A DNA stretch of 64,000 nt from the NCBI GenBank assembly GCA_002682825.1, contig NOKP01000031.1, forward strand, positions 726,353 through 790,352, written 5' to 3'. Position numbers and translations under genes: made by a program. Under the pieces are notes generated by a model. The model saw nothing but the letters and a program-made list of their open reading frames with translations. It was not told the DNA's origin and did not search any database. Source of the stretch: Neonectria sp. B-13. Taxonomy: Eukaryota > Ascomycota > Sordariomycetes > Hypocreales > Nectriaceae. Shown in pieces: positions 33,506 through 42,568 of this stretch; within the stretch, counting starts at the first letter, position 1; each line of letters opens with the position of its first letter.

Positions 33506-34744
33506 CTAGGGGGGACTCACAATGGTGCTTGTGATACGGCGAGACTTGAACTTCACCAAGCGGTAGGAACTCTGGCGGGTGGAGACAAGTGGCGATGGCG
33601 AGTAGAATACCACGCTGTAGGTTTTATTCACGTAGTATTTAGATTCAAGTATACTTTCGCTTTGTTTTGACAGCGCATAGCTAAGCGAGTTATCTAACAC
33701 TGGGCCATTGATGTTATTACTATGCAAAAAAAACCACTTCGTGAGCATCTTCTTAATGGCCTCGGTAGTCTCCTCAGGGCACTCGAGCGTCCAGAAATGA
33801 CCTCCCGTCAGGTAAACCACTTCGACCTTGGGGGCGTTAGGAATATACTCTCTGGCGTTCTCGTAAAACTCTCGCGGCTGACTCTTGCTGTGGTATCCCT
33901 GCATGATTTGTACCGGGCATTTCCATGCCTTCAACAGCCGTCTCCGCCGCTCAAGCCACTCAGCCCGGAAGCTGGAAGAATTGAAGTAACGCGGGACGGC
34001 TTTGCTGATGCCTGGGTACGAGTGCTCCTGGATGGTGCGGATGGTCTCCTCGTCGCTCATCTCCTTTCCTCCAACCCAAGTGTAGACCCAGAGGACAAAC
34101 TTGACGGGATCGGCCATCATTCCGGAGTAAGGTGCCTCCGCAAACAGATCACCCTGGGGAGCAACAAGAGGATTGAAGTGGTATAGATGCTGCTCCCCTC
34201 GGCAGTACCGAATCACGTTTTCCGGGTGGTTCGCAGTGATGTAGTCACCCTGCACAGTGCCGCGATCGTGAGTGACAAGGTTGAAACGCGTGATACTGAT
34301 TTTCTCAAGCATGGAAAAGAGCTGCTCCGAGGCTCCCTCGTGGGTGTAGATGCCGGGCCTTTTTTCCGATTGTCCATAGGCCTTCAGGTCTGGCGCAATG
34401 CAGTGGTGAATTGCGGCCAAGGCAGCCATTTGGTTGTTCCACTGGAACCAAGAGTCGGGGATCCCGTGCAGAAAGACGATGGTCTCTGCATCCCGCGGGC
34501 CTGCCTCGACGTAGTGCCAGAGCACTTCTTCCTCGCTGCCTTCACCCGGTCCATAGACAAAATGGTGCGTGAAGGTAACGCCATGCAGCACTTCGACGTC
34601 CCCTTCCTTGTTGGGCTCGCGCGGCTTGACATGGGAAAAGCGCTTCCTCCTCTCTTCGATCAGGTCATCTGGGGGTATGAAACTATCCACCACCTTCTGA
34701 ACTCGGTCAGACAAGGGGGTATATGTAGGAGTTGAGACTGTCAT
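33506..34744 (-). CDS. Alpha/beta hydrolase (epoxide hydrolase/dehalogenase-like)
   Basis: One frame of 412 codons without introns. The fold markers are in order: oxyanion-hole HGIPDSW at residues 93-99, nucleophile elbow THDRGTVQ with Asp160, and the catalytic His316 in LTGGHFWTLE. An aspartate at the elbow, rather than serine, places it with epoxide hydrolases and haloalkane/fluoroacetate dehalogenase relatives. The N-terminal ~60 residues precede the core; from about residue 341 on the sequence becomes Ser/Tyr/Lys-rich and does not look like the family, so the natural stop may have been lost or an intron missed there. In context it could hydrolyse an epoxide or ring-opened intermediate formed by the P450 or dioxygenase. 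Cytosolic location is expected. Confidence 0.85.
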   Translation of the reverse strand: MTVSTPTYTPLSDRVQKVVDSFIPPDDLIEERRKRFSHVKPREPNKEGDVEVLHGVTFTHHFVYGPGEGSEEEVLWHYVEAGPRDAETIVFLHGIPDSWFQWNNQMAALAAIHHCIAPDLKAYGQSEKRPGIYTHEGASEQLFSMLEKISITRFNLVTHDRGTVQGDYITANHPENVIRYCRGEQHLYHFNPLVAPQGDLFAEAPYSGMMADPVKFVLWVYTWVGGKEMSDEETIRTIQEHSYPGISKAVPRYFNSSSFRAEWLERRRRLLKAWKCPVQIMQGYHSKSQPREFYENAREYIPNAPKVEVVYLTGGHFWTLECPEETTEAIKKMLTKWFFLHSNNINGPVLDNSLSYALSKQSESILESKYYVNKTYSVVFYSPSPLVSTRQSSYRLVKFKSRRITSTIVSPP

Positions 34745-35593
34745 ATTGCAGAGAATAGTATCAAATCGATTTGATGATAAGAGCAGAGGAGTAGGTTTTG
34801 CAAAAGGTCTTGTCGGTAAGGAATCAGCCTACTCTTTATTTGGTGAAGATGCTACAAAAGTCCTGCCCGTGCCGTTCATGTCTCTACTGTGGTCACGAGA
34901 GGGGCTGTTGCGCCTTCGGGTCGTCTTCGGGAAGATTTAGCTCACAACTGGCACATTGCCCCGACATGTGCGCCAGAGACTTGGAAGACCATGTCCGAGC
35001 GCTTGAGGGTAGACAGACTATCTAAGCACTGCTGGCATAGCACATACATGCTATGTCTTTCTACTGCTGCTTTGTCTGAACCTAGTAGATATATTAGGCT
35101 AAACAGGGCGGGGTAATTATGAGAGATGGCCGGAGAGAGGGGATGTAAGCCTAGTTGGGAAAACGGGAGATGGAGGATCATATCCCTAGTCAAATCTCAG
35201 CCAAGGCAGCACTTGTAGAAGTAGGAAAGGTATCTTTTTTCGTGACGATGCTTTGTGTAAAACGTTAAGAATGTATGCCTGCCTAGCTGGGGAAGATAAA
35301 CGTCTGTTTTGTGGCGGAGGGGACAAGTATGTCTTGGGCTATGAAATGTGAGCACCCGGTATTGATTTTTAAAAAAAGCAAAAGAATAAAGGAAAAAAGG
35401 ATAGCGTTATCTATATGACAGGTGTATTTTCCCATCTATGATGTTATTCTATATAATATAAATATATACCCATGTAATTTATTTGTGTACGAAAGTTAAA
35501 CAAGAAGAAAACAGTCGAGTCTTATGTGCAGGACCATCACCTTGAATATGTTCAAGCTAGTGAGGAGCGTTGGGTGCACCTCTTCTTCAAGAT
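34745..35593. other. Intergenic with dispersed repeat
   Basis: This 850-base gap lies between the promoter of the hydrolase and the 3' end of the FAH-family gene. Its middle part (35023-35318) is a copy of a repeat also found at 42267-42568. The rest shows nothing recognisable apart from A/T-rich sequence near 35440-35480. Confidence 0.5.
35023..35318 (+). repeat. Dispersed repeat, copy 1
   Basis: About 300 bases match the segment at 42267-42568 in the same orientation: both carry GACATAGCACAT-like, TTTGTCTGAAC, GTAAGCCTAGTT, GGAAAACGGGAGATG, CATATCCCTAG-like and GGCAGCACT blocks in order. Most differences look like C/T or G/A exchanges. No coding sequence or clear terminal repeats were seen, so it may be a MITE, solo LTR or other short element. 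Confidence 0.75.
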
Positions 35594-36589
35594 TTACTCG
35601 TAATATATCTCGTTGATCAATGTGCCAATCTTCTGAATCTCTACTCTCATGTCATCGCCGTGTTTCAGCACAATCTTTGGATCTCTCAGGAATCCAACAC
35701 CTGGCCCTGTCCCTGTCAGAATCACGGTTCCTTTCTCCAGAGTCGTGCCTTGGGAAAGGAAAGAGATCATCTCAGCAACATTGAAGATCATTTCTCTGCC
35801 ATTATCACGTTAGCGCCCTTCCCATCCCGTTGTGTCAGATGAAGAAGAACGAACCTTGTGTTGGTCTTCTGCACCACGTTGGAGTTGTGAATTGCCCGGA
35901 TGGATAGCTGATGAGGATCCTGGATGGCACTCGGGGAAACAAGCACAGGTCCGACGGGTGCCGAGCCGTCGAAGCCTTTCGAAAAGCTCCACTGACTGTT
36001 CTTGAACTGCTGGTTCCTCGCACTGATGTCGTTGCTGCACGTGTAGCCCAAAACGTACTGCTCTGCCTCGGCGACGGGGATGTCTCTACCGTCCCTGGAA
36101 ATGATGATGGCGAGCTCGGCCTCGTAGTCGCTTGAGCCGTCCTGCGCAATCTTGGGGATCTTTACCCTCTCCGGCCAAGGACCACAGACAGCCGTTCGCG
36201 GCTTGATGAAGAGGAGAGGCACATCGGGGATTGGCATCTTGGCCTCGGCGGCGTGGTCCCTATAGTTAAGGCCCATACAGCGCATCAGAGGCACTTGGTG
36301 GGTTGCGATGGGGGATAGCAGCTTGATACGGGTTGTCAGCACGGCGGTGCCTTTGCTCTGTCACGACGAAAGATGGCCTCGGGCTTGTGCCTACCGTTTA
36401 GACGTGAAGGACCTTGTCCGTCACCGTGCCGTCAAAGATGGTCCCGGTCACGACTTTGGCCTGCACGTTTTTGCCCTCGTGCAGCGCCAGTCCCACGTCG
36501 GGCGTGGCGGACGCGTCGATTTGGCCGAGATGTTCGTGTCCATCCTCGACGGCGATGAAGCGAATCAAGTGAGTCCAAGTTAGTGCCAT
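35594..36589 (-). CDS. Fumarylacetoacetate hydrolase (FAH) family protein
   Basis: Exon 1 (36589 to about 36404) gives MALTWTHLIRF and the N-terminal FAH domain. Exon 2 (about 36321-35855) holds the active region: MGLNYRDHAAEAKMPIP, LLFIKPRTAV, the acidic metal-binding YEAELAIII and GYTCSNDISARNQQ. Exon 3 carries GTGPGVGF. The total is about 284 residues. Family members hydrolyse or decarboxylate oxo-diacids from aromatic ring cleavage (fumarylacetoacetate, 2-hydroxyhexa-dienedioate, acylpyruvates) with Mg or Ca. The exon 1/2 junction is odd: an in-frame TAA (36400-36398) precedes the best donor (GTAGGC), so either a non-standard GTCTAA donor at 36403 is used, which keeps phase with the acceptor before LLSPIATHQ, or the gene is damaged. 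It diverges from the extradiol dioxygenase. Confidence 0.82.
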
Positions 36590-37109
36590 GGTGTCTTCCC
36601 TTGTGACGATGAGAGAGCGTGAGAATGCTGAGTTTCTTGGAGAATTTGGAGTGGAATGGTTGAGCGTTAGAGAGAGGCCGGGAGGGAGAGTTATCAAGCA
36701 ATCAGAGCGTATTAGACAAGGTGGAGGGGCATGGTCGCTCTTGAGGCGTCCTCGTCAGATGTGCCATTGAGTAATGCCGGCGTTGTGGAACCGGCAGAAT
36801 ACACCTGGCGACGGTCCGACTACGGGGCGAGACCGACCGAAAATGGCCCGGGAAGGGTTCACACAGCCACCCACCCAGGCGATACTCGGGAGAAGCCTGA
36901 TACGAATCGATCAGCTCGGGGGATTTATCGACCAGCGAGTGCGACTACACATAGCCACGGCGCATCTGATAAGAGAAATGATACGATGGCGCCTCTCCTC
37001 AGGCCTCGTCCGTTTCTCTCTAATAACCCATCAATGTGAGGGTGAATAAGTTCACGCTTTTGCTGTAGCCAGAAAACGCCCATCATCACCACCTCCAAGT
37101 AGAGCGAGC
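36590..37109. promoter_or_regulatory. Divergent promoter, FAH gene/extradiol dioxygenase
   Basis: A 520-base divergent region between two functionally linked genes. CGG/CCG triplets are frequent between 36775 and 36930. I see no clear long palindrome. Co-regulation of the two genes is inferred from the arrangement only. Confidence 0.4.
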
Positions 37110-38392
37110 ATGACGAACGTCATCGAGAGCGGCGGAAGCCCCTTGCGGAAAATCAGGCTGGTCCGACCAGCACATATCTACTACAAACACAAAGACATCA
37201 GCTCTGCCCGCCAGTTCCTGGTCGATTTTGGCTTCACGCAAGCGAAGCAGGTCGGGGAGAAGACATACTACAAGGGACTCTCCAACGAGCCGTTCCTCTA
37301 CTGCGCCATTGAGGCAGACGAGAACGAATTCAGCGGCGCGGCCTTTGTCGTGGAATCTGAGGCCGACCTGCAGTACGCTTCGGAGACGCTGCCGGGCGCG
37401 ACGGAGATCTATGAGCTATCCGACGCTCCCGGTGGTGGCCTCTGTGTCACGTTTAAGGACCCCAATGACGGGTTCCCGTTCCACCTTGTCTACGGCCAGA
37501 AGATGGACGAGTCCCAGATCGCTCTGCCTCAGCGTGATTTAAATCTGCCCCTCACGAAAAACAGGCAGGCCAACAAGTTCCAGCGGATGGACAAAGGTAA
37601 GTTCCAAAACAAATTAACGGAGCGAGCGAGGTGGAGAGGACGCGAACAGTTGCATTCACTCAGTTGAGACGAGACAAGGGAGACTGATTTTTCTGTTTTT
37701 GCTTGCAGCGCCGGCTCCAGTACACAGGCTTGGCCATTTCGGCATGTGTGTGACCGACTTCCAGGCGACTTTCGATTTCTACTTGCCACGGTTCAACTTG
37801 AAACCCAGCGACGTAAGCAAGATTCAGTCGTGAGGGCTCCGGAACAAGACTTACCAACCGCGCCCAGCTCATTCACCTCGAGGACGGCCGGGTCATCACC
37901 GCCTTCAACCGCCTGGATCGAGGCACAGAGCTTGTAGACCACCACGCCTTCTTCTTCTTTGAGGGTCCGCGGAGCCACGTGCACCACGTCAGCTTCGAGA
38001 CGCACGATTTCGACACGCAGGTGCTCGGCCACGACTGGCTGCGCCACAAGGGCTACAAGAACTGCTGGGGCGTCGGGAGGCACGTCCTAGGCAGTCAGAT
38101 CTTCGATTACTGGTTTGATCCGTCGGGCTTCGTCGTCGAGCATTACGCCGATGGAGACCTGTGCGACAGTTCGGAGCCGACACACCGCCTGCTGGCGGGC
38201 CCCGACAACCTCCACATCTGGGGTGAGTACGAATTTTCCCAAGGGCAGCAGCCCGGCCACTTATTCTTCATCTCTTCGTTTACTCGTTCACTTGTTCCCC
38301 TTTTTGGCCTGGTTCGACCAGTGCACAAACCTACGCTACTGACGTCGACTCACGCTGCAGGCCCCGATCTCCCCCCCCGTTTCCTGGAGTGA
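37110..38392 (+). CDS. Extradiol ring-cleavage dioxygenase, two-domain VOC type
   Basis: Exons 37110-37596, 37709-37812 and 37868-38221 give 315 residues, with a short fourth exon after an intron ending about 38361. Two VOC domains in tandem are visible: the N-terminal one begins RLVRPAHIYYKHKDISSARQF, the C-terminal one begins RLGHFGMCVTDFQATFDFY. The iron site of type I extradiol dioxygenases is complete in the second domain: His in GHFGM, His in HVHHVSFE, and Glu in FVVEHYADGD. Such enzymes open catechols next to the diol (meta-cleavage) using Fe(II) and O2. The last exon is uncertain: phase 0 joining gives a tail APISPPVSWSEE and a stop at about 38509, whereas readthrough in the other frame ends PRFLE at 38392. 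A C8 run makes an indel possible. It diverges from an FAH-family hydrolase. Confidence 0.85.
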
Positions 38393-38685
38393 AGAAACGC
38401 GATTGTGTATTAGTGGTACAGCGATCAGACCTGTGTATGCTGGGAGGTCTCCGGGCACTCACCAAGGCTGGCCAGGTTGGAATGCTCGTCTCAAGGTGCC
38501 GAGTAAATAATATAGACATGTATGTATATTAATTTATTAACGCCCGGGCGAGTGAGCCGAGCAGGCACCACTTACTAGTATACATACGTTGCCCAAACTG
38601 TGTCCTATTCTCTTTAAGCTCAGACACCGGAATCTAAATTACTCTACATATGCCAACTATATCATTCTAAGCGGAGCTGCTCACC

Positions 38686-39010
38686 GCAATGCGTATAGCG
38701 CAGCTTAATTCCGCCTCTATTGCTACTATCTTGTCGGTAATAGCTTCCACTCGTTCCGGCCATAGGAATAGTGTAAACAGTCGGATAGCTTCCAGCTCTT
38801 CCATTAGTATATCTTCAAGTGCCGTTGCCACCTAGTAAAGTAGTGACCGGTAAGACCTTCTGAACGCTTGTAAACAGATTATCTTCACAAGTCTATGCTT
38901 ATCCTGTTTGACCCTGTTGAGATATCTGTTAGCTGACTCGCTTGGATTACCCCAGCTAGCTAGTTGAGCGAGTTGAGTCCTAGTGATGATAATACTACTG
39001 GTCTTCACTC
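38686..39010 (-). pseudogene. Unrecognised coding relic with in-frame stop
   Basis: Read on the minus strand, one frame gives TQLAQLASWGNPSESANRYL, continues to RRSYRSLLY, meets one stop, then goes on as EELEAIRLFTLFLWPERVEA. The helical charged pattern looks like real protein, perhaps from a mobile element or a DNA-binding protein. I cannot name it. Confidence 0.3.
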
Positions 39011-39149
39011 TTGTGCAACTCCCATTGAAGTCAACCTTACGCCGGGAATACCGGTGCCCTGAAGTTGCTTGGTAGCGATTTCTAGAGGCTTAAGAAGCTT
39101 GACAAGTATCTCGATAACCTTCCAGTCGTAATTACTCGCTTAACTGGTA

Positions 39150-39570
39150 TTGCAGAATTGCTGGTTTCGTCCTCTCACAGGCACCCTCCGTCTCCCAGCG
39201 GTTCTAGACGTCATTGAAGAAGGTATTGAGTGCCGGACGGAGAGCAAGTGCCGCCTCCATCATACGCATGTCCGAAACCCATCGGATGGCGTTGTTATAG
39301 ACCCAGTGGAGGGTGGATTCATTGCCAGATTCTTTATGTTGGGACTAAAGCAGCAATGGAACCCACAGGCCGAAAGCACGTTAAATTTGACCCCAACGCG
39401 GCTTTCCCTCACATTCAAGATATTATCACTGCTAGAGATGAGGCTGAGGAGCAGCCCACAATGCCCAAGAAGCCTCCCGCCCCCAAATCAAAGGGGGAAA
39501 AGCGGGAAAAGTCACCAACAATTGAAGAGAGCTCTTTTAATCAATTCTCGTTTTGATCATGTAATTTGAA
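39150..39570 (+). pseudogene. Unrecognised coding-like fragment
   Basis: Two overlapping plus frames share a fragment that seems to change frame near 39330 (GWRCYRPSGGWIHCQILYVG in one frame) and ends in a lysine/proline-rich tail (MPKKPPAPKSKGEKREKSP). No start, domain or splice sites could be made convincing. It may be the remnant of a host gene or element. Confidence 0.25.
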
Positions 39571-39701
39571 GCTATATTGGTTGAGAAATTGATGAGTGTT
39601 GCTGACTTTGCATTTCTACGGTGGGCCGTGGGCGGTGTGACGGTGGATTACGTTCATTATATGTTTTGTTGTCACGGTTCGAGCATATATAGTAGCTTGG
39701 G

Positions 39702-39721
39702 GTTCGGTCGTTCGACCGAAC
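39702..39721. repeat. Perfect inverted repeat, 9-bp arms
   Basis: GTTCGGTCG-TT-CGACCGAAC: nine-base arms separated by two bases, 50 bases downstream (on the minus strand) of the tRNA-like sequence. It could be a hairpin, an operator or an element terminus. Confidence 0.7.
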
Positions 39722-39771
39722 ATTGCGCCTTTTTGAGGCCAGTTGGCGTGATGTAGAAACCAAGCACTATC

Positions 39772-39844
39772 GTCCGTGGTAAGACTCGAACTTTCCAACC
39801 TAAACAACTTCAACGTTCCGCTCAACCAATTGAGCTTCACAAGC
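39772..39844 (-). tRNA. tRNA-Phe(GAA)-like sequence, degenerate
   Basis: On the minus strand 73 bases fit the cloverleaf numbering: D arm GCTC-AATTGGTT-GAGC with perfect stem, anticodon loop TTGAAGT (anticodon GAA, Phe), six-base variable loop, T loop TTCGAGT, and a B-box-like GTTCGAGTC. Acceptor (GCTTGTG/CACGGAC), anticodon and T stems contain G:U pairs or mismatches, and no clear T-run terminator follows. It is more likely a decayed tRNA or the head of a tRNA-derived SINE than a working tRNA. Confidence 0.4.
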
Positions 39845-40976
39845 TGTTACATTTGTGCACCGTCACCCTTCTGTTGCTTCGTGAGCTGGGGTCACCGTAC
39901 GTCATTCGGCATCATAAGCTGCAGTATAATACCGATACAGTGCAACGCTCAGAACACGCCTGCAATTTCCGTCTTCGATATCATCCACATGTCGCCGGCA
40001 TAGAGCAACCTTACACTGGCGGCCCACATTGTCTGCCGGGTAGTCACGATAGTTTCAACTCCGATATGCGCTTCTTCTTGTCCCTTAGTTGTTTCGGTGG
40101 AAACCTGACGGAGCTTAGCTCAGAGTGGTTGAGTCGGAGAACTGAGGGGGCCTTTACCGTAGTCGAACTCTGAACAACAACTGCATTTGGAAGCTGCTCC
40201 TCATCATGTGGTTCATCTGACTGTCTTCTCATAGCCCGCAAGAGCCGCGCGACGAGGTGGTGGATGGATTCCATTTTGTGCAGGTATAATATCTTACGCA
40301 CGGGGGCGCCATAAGCTGGGGGCGGGACGGAAAGAAGGCCAGTCAGTTATTCAATGACGAGGTTGACGATGGCAGCTTCCCCTGTGAAGCGCAAGGCCTC
40401 GGAGTTGAAGCAATTGGTCCATACTAATAATTTAATCGGGGGCTGAACTTAAAAAAAAAACACTGGCGGTCCCCTGTATGTCTCAATATACTGCAAAGCA
40501 AGAGTCTGGTGAAATGACATTCCACGCGAGGTTGGACCGAGTTGAACCGAGAGTCGAACCCAGGCGTTGAACCGGAAATCCACCGAAAACAGGGCGGCGA
40601 GGTTCTGGACCTATTCCCGCCATCATACCCAGCCCAAAGTTCAGAGACGGGCCGGCCCCACTTATCCTCGTCATACAGGTCATACAGTACACACACGGAC
40701 ACACAATTTAGTTCGCCCGGTGGCTTTCAACCAGCAGGGCACTAGTTGCTATTGTACATATCAGTATCGTTCACAAACAGCGTCCGCTTTTACGTTGAAA
40801 ATACGTGGCCCAATTCCCTGCTGCCAATATTACTGCTCCTTCAGCATGATGAATCTGCGCCACTTTGCGGCATGCTACACGGTTCAGGGAGTCGTGCGCT
40901 TCACTCGCGGCCCACGAACGAAAAATATACATCCATGCGTAAAGTTTGAATCTCGACTTAACACTTGACCTTAAGG

Positions 40977-42110
40977 ATGTTCATACAACAAAATGGCAAC
41001 CCTACAATTCATCTGCGCAAACTGAATCCAGACAGCACTGATCGCAAGAAAGTCGGCAAATATAGTTGCAAGAACTGTCTTCTCGTGGTGGTAGGCAATA
41101 CACGGACAATTCTTTCTCTCTTACGCACTATTGACCTTTTCTAAATGGTCGTCCTTCTAGTACTGCGGCTCGAATTGCCAAAAGTCCCACTGGATCCTTC
41201 ATAAAATAGATTGCAAATCGCCTCTCGGTAAGGAAATATGGGATCCCTATTGGGTTCTGGAGAACTGAAAACTAGCCTTTGTTAGAGGGGGAATCGGTGT
41301 GCAGTTTGGAAGGGGAAAATACCTCTGGGGCAACATTCCCGCCCTTGACGTTCTTCAACTTGGATCAACGAAGGTGATGATTATAGAGGGCAGTTGCGCC
41401 TCTTGTTTGCCGGTGCGTGCTCGGTTTGACTTGATCTTATTCAGCTCACATACTAATGAAAATTATCATGCTGCAGCTTCCGGAGACTTTCGAAATGTTG
41501 CCAAGACCATCGCCCAGCTCCCTAGAAGCTACAACCAGTCTATCGACATTACAATGAACGACTGCGATTTTGATATCGTGGCACGCAACGCTATTATGCT
41601 CCTCATTGCCCTCATAGTTGACAACATCGACGAGGCTGTCGACTGCATAATCCACGTCTGGTACTCGGCTCTCATTCGCAAGTCCGACGTTAACATTCTC
41701 CAAGAACGGATTCGTCCCCTTATCGAAAGCGTCTGCGAAAAGATCAAGAGTAAAACACCCAGCAGTCTCTTGGGAAAAGCTTGGACATTCAGGCAGTACT
41801 CCCTGAGGCTTGTGCTGGAAAAGTCACCATGGGATAGCCTTCTGCCCTCCATGAACATTCTAGAAGGTTCAAAGGCGGAACAGGCGAACCAAATTTGCAT
41901 GGCCATTACCCTTGCTGAATCCAGGAAGGATTATCGTGATCAATATCTACTTTTTCAATCTCCTTCCGTCGAATTGCAAGGAATCGGTTCCGGGAAGACG
42001 GACTCCTGTTACCATTTGGGTCTCGACGTTGTGACTTTCGAGAACCAAACCCGTCAGTTATAGACGGCACCAATCAGGTAAACAAAGCGCAGAGCTCAGT
42101 CACCACCTGA
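40977..42110 (+). pseudogene. MYND zinc-finger/DUF4470 gene, broken
   Basis: The first exon (ATG at 40977) and an intron near 41092-41158 give a MYND finger: YSCKNCLLVV joined to YCGSNCQKSHWILHKIDC, with the CxxC..YCxxxCQ..HW..H..C pattern. The frame continues SPLGKEIWDPYWVLEN and meets TGA near 41270, then runs on in frame through GIGVQFGRGKYLWGNIPALD. A frameshift follows near 41370. The main body (41465-41960) is DUF4470-like: ASGDFRNVAKTIAQLP, DITMNDCDFDIVARNAIMLL, HVWYSALIRKSDVNIL. Another frameshift near 41970 moves the end into a different frame. A nonsense codon plus two frame changes make it a pseudogene. Identification of the family is from memory of fungal homologues; the family's function is unknown. 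Confidence 0.7.
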
Positions 42111-42295
42111 TTCCATGAATCTAGGAAGCTATCGGCAAACTTTTGAGCAAATTCTCGTTCAAGTCTAGTGGTGAATTGTTTAGCAGCGTCTTCAAATTTA
42201 GCACAGAAGGCCTGGAACACCTTCAACTTGGCATTGTACTCCTCCACACGCTGGGGGGACGTACCATTTAAGCATCGCGGACATAGCACATGCAT
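42074..42295 (-). CDS. Short unrecognised ORF, possibly truncated
   Basis: A 73-codon minus-strand frame whose last 55 codons are strongly helical and charged (AKLKVFQAFCAKFEDAAKQF, then LEREFAQKFADSF), ending in VTELCALFT. Its upstream end runs into the dispersed repeat at 42267, which may have cut off the rest of the gene. No domain recognised. It may instead be a chance frame next to the broken DUF4470 gene. Confidence 0.25.
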   Translation of the reverse strand: MHVLCPRCLNGTSPQRVEEYNAKLKVFQAFCAKFEDAAKQFTTRLEREFAQKFADSFLDSWNQVVTELCALFT

Positions 42296-42568
42296 GCCGT
42301 GTATTTCTATAGCTACTTTGTCTGAACTTAGGAGGCGTATTAGGCCGAATAGGGCTGGGTAATTGCAGGAGATGGCTAGAAAGAGCGAATGTAAGCCTAG
42401 TTAGGAAAACGGGAGATGAGGGATGATATCCCTAGGTTGTCAAATCTTAATCTAGGCAGCACTCGTGGAAGTAGAAAGATGTCTCTTTTGTAACGATGCT
42501 CCATGCAATACATCAAGAGTGTAACCCGCCCGCCCAGCTGGGCAAAGAACGGGGGGTTTTGCAATGAC
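42267..42568 (+). repeat. Dispersed repeat, copy 2
   Basis: Second copy of the element at 35023-35318, same strand. Shared blocks include GACATAGCACATGCATGC versus GGCATAGCACATACATGC, TTTGTCTGAAC, GTAAGCCTAGTT and GGAAAACGGGAGATG. The two copies are diverged, mostly by transitions, as expected after repeat-induced point mutation or age. Confidence 0.75.

Larger units (their letters stand above)
38393..40976. other. Gene-poor region with relics
   Basis: About 2.6 kb without an intact gene. It holds a coding relic on the minus strand (38686-39010), an unrecognised open-frame pair on plus (39150-39570), a palindrome at 39702-39721 and a tRNA-Phe-like sequence at 39772-39844, listed separately. 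The stretch 40510-40770 has imperfect direct copies of a GTTGAACCG-like unit. Confidence 0.5.

Noticed and set aside
33722..34735. Long plus frames opposite the alpha/beta hydrolase
   Set aside because: They mirror the hydrolase on the minus strand, which carries the catalytic motifs.
40542..40968. Plus and minus frames in the repeat-like stretch before the DUF4470 gene
   Set aside because: They arise from an imperfect internal repeat and share no recognisable domain; not enough to call a gene.
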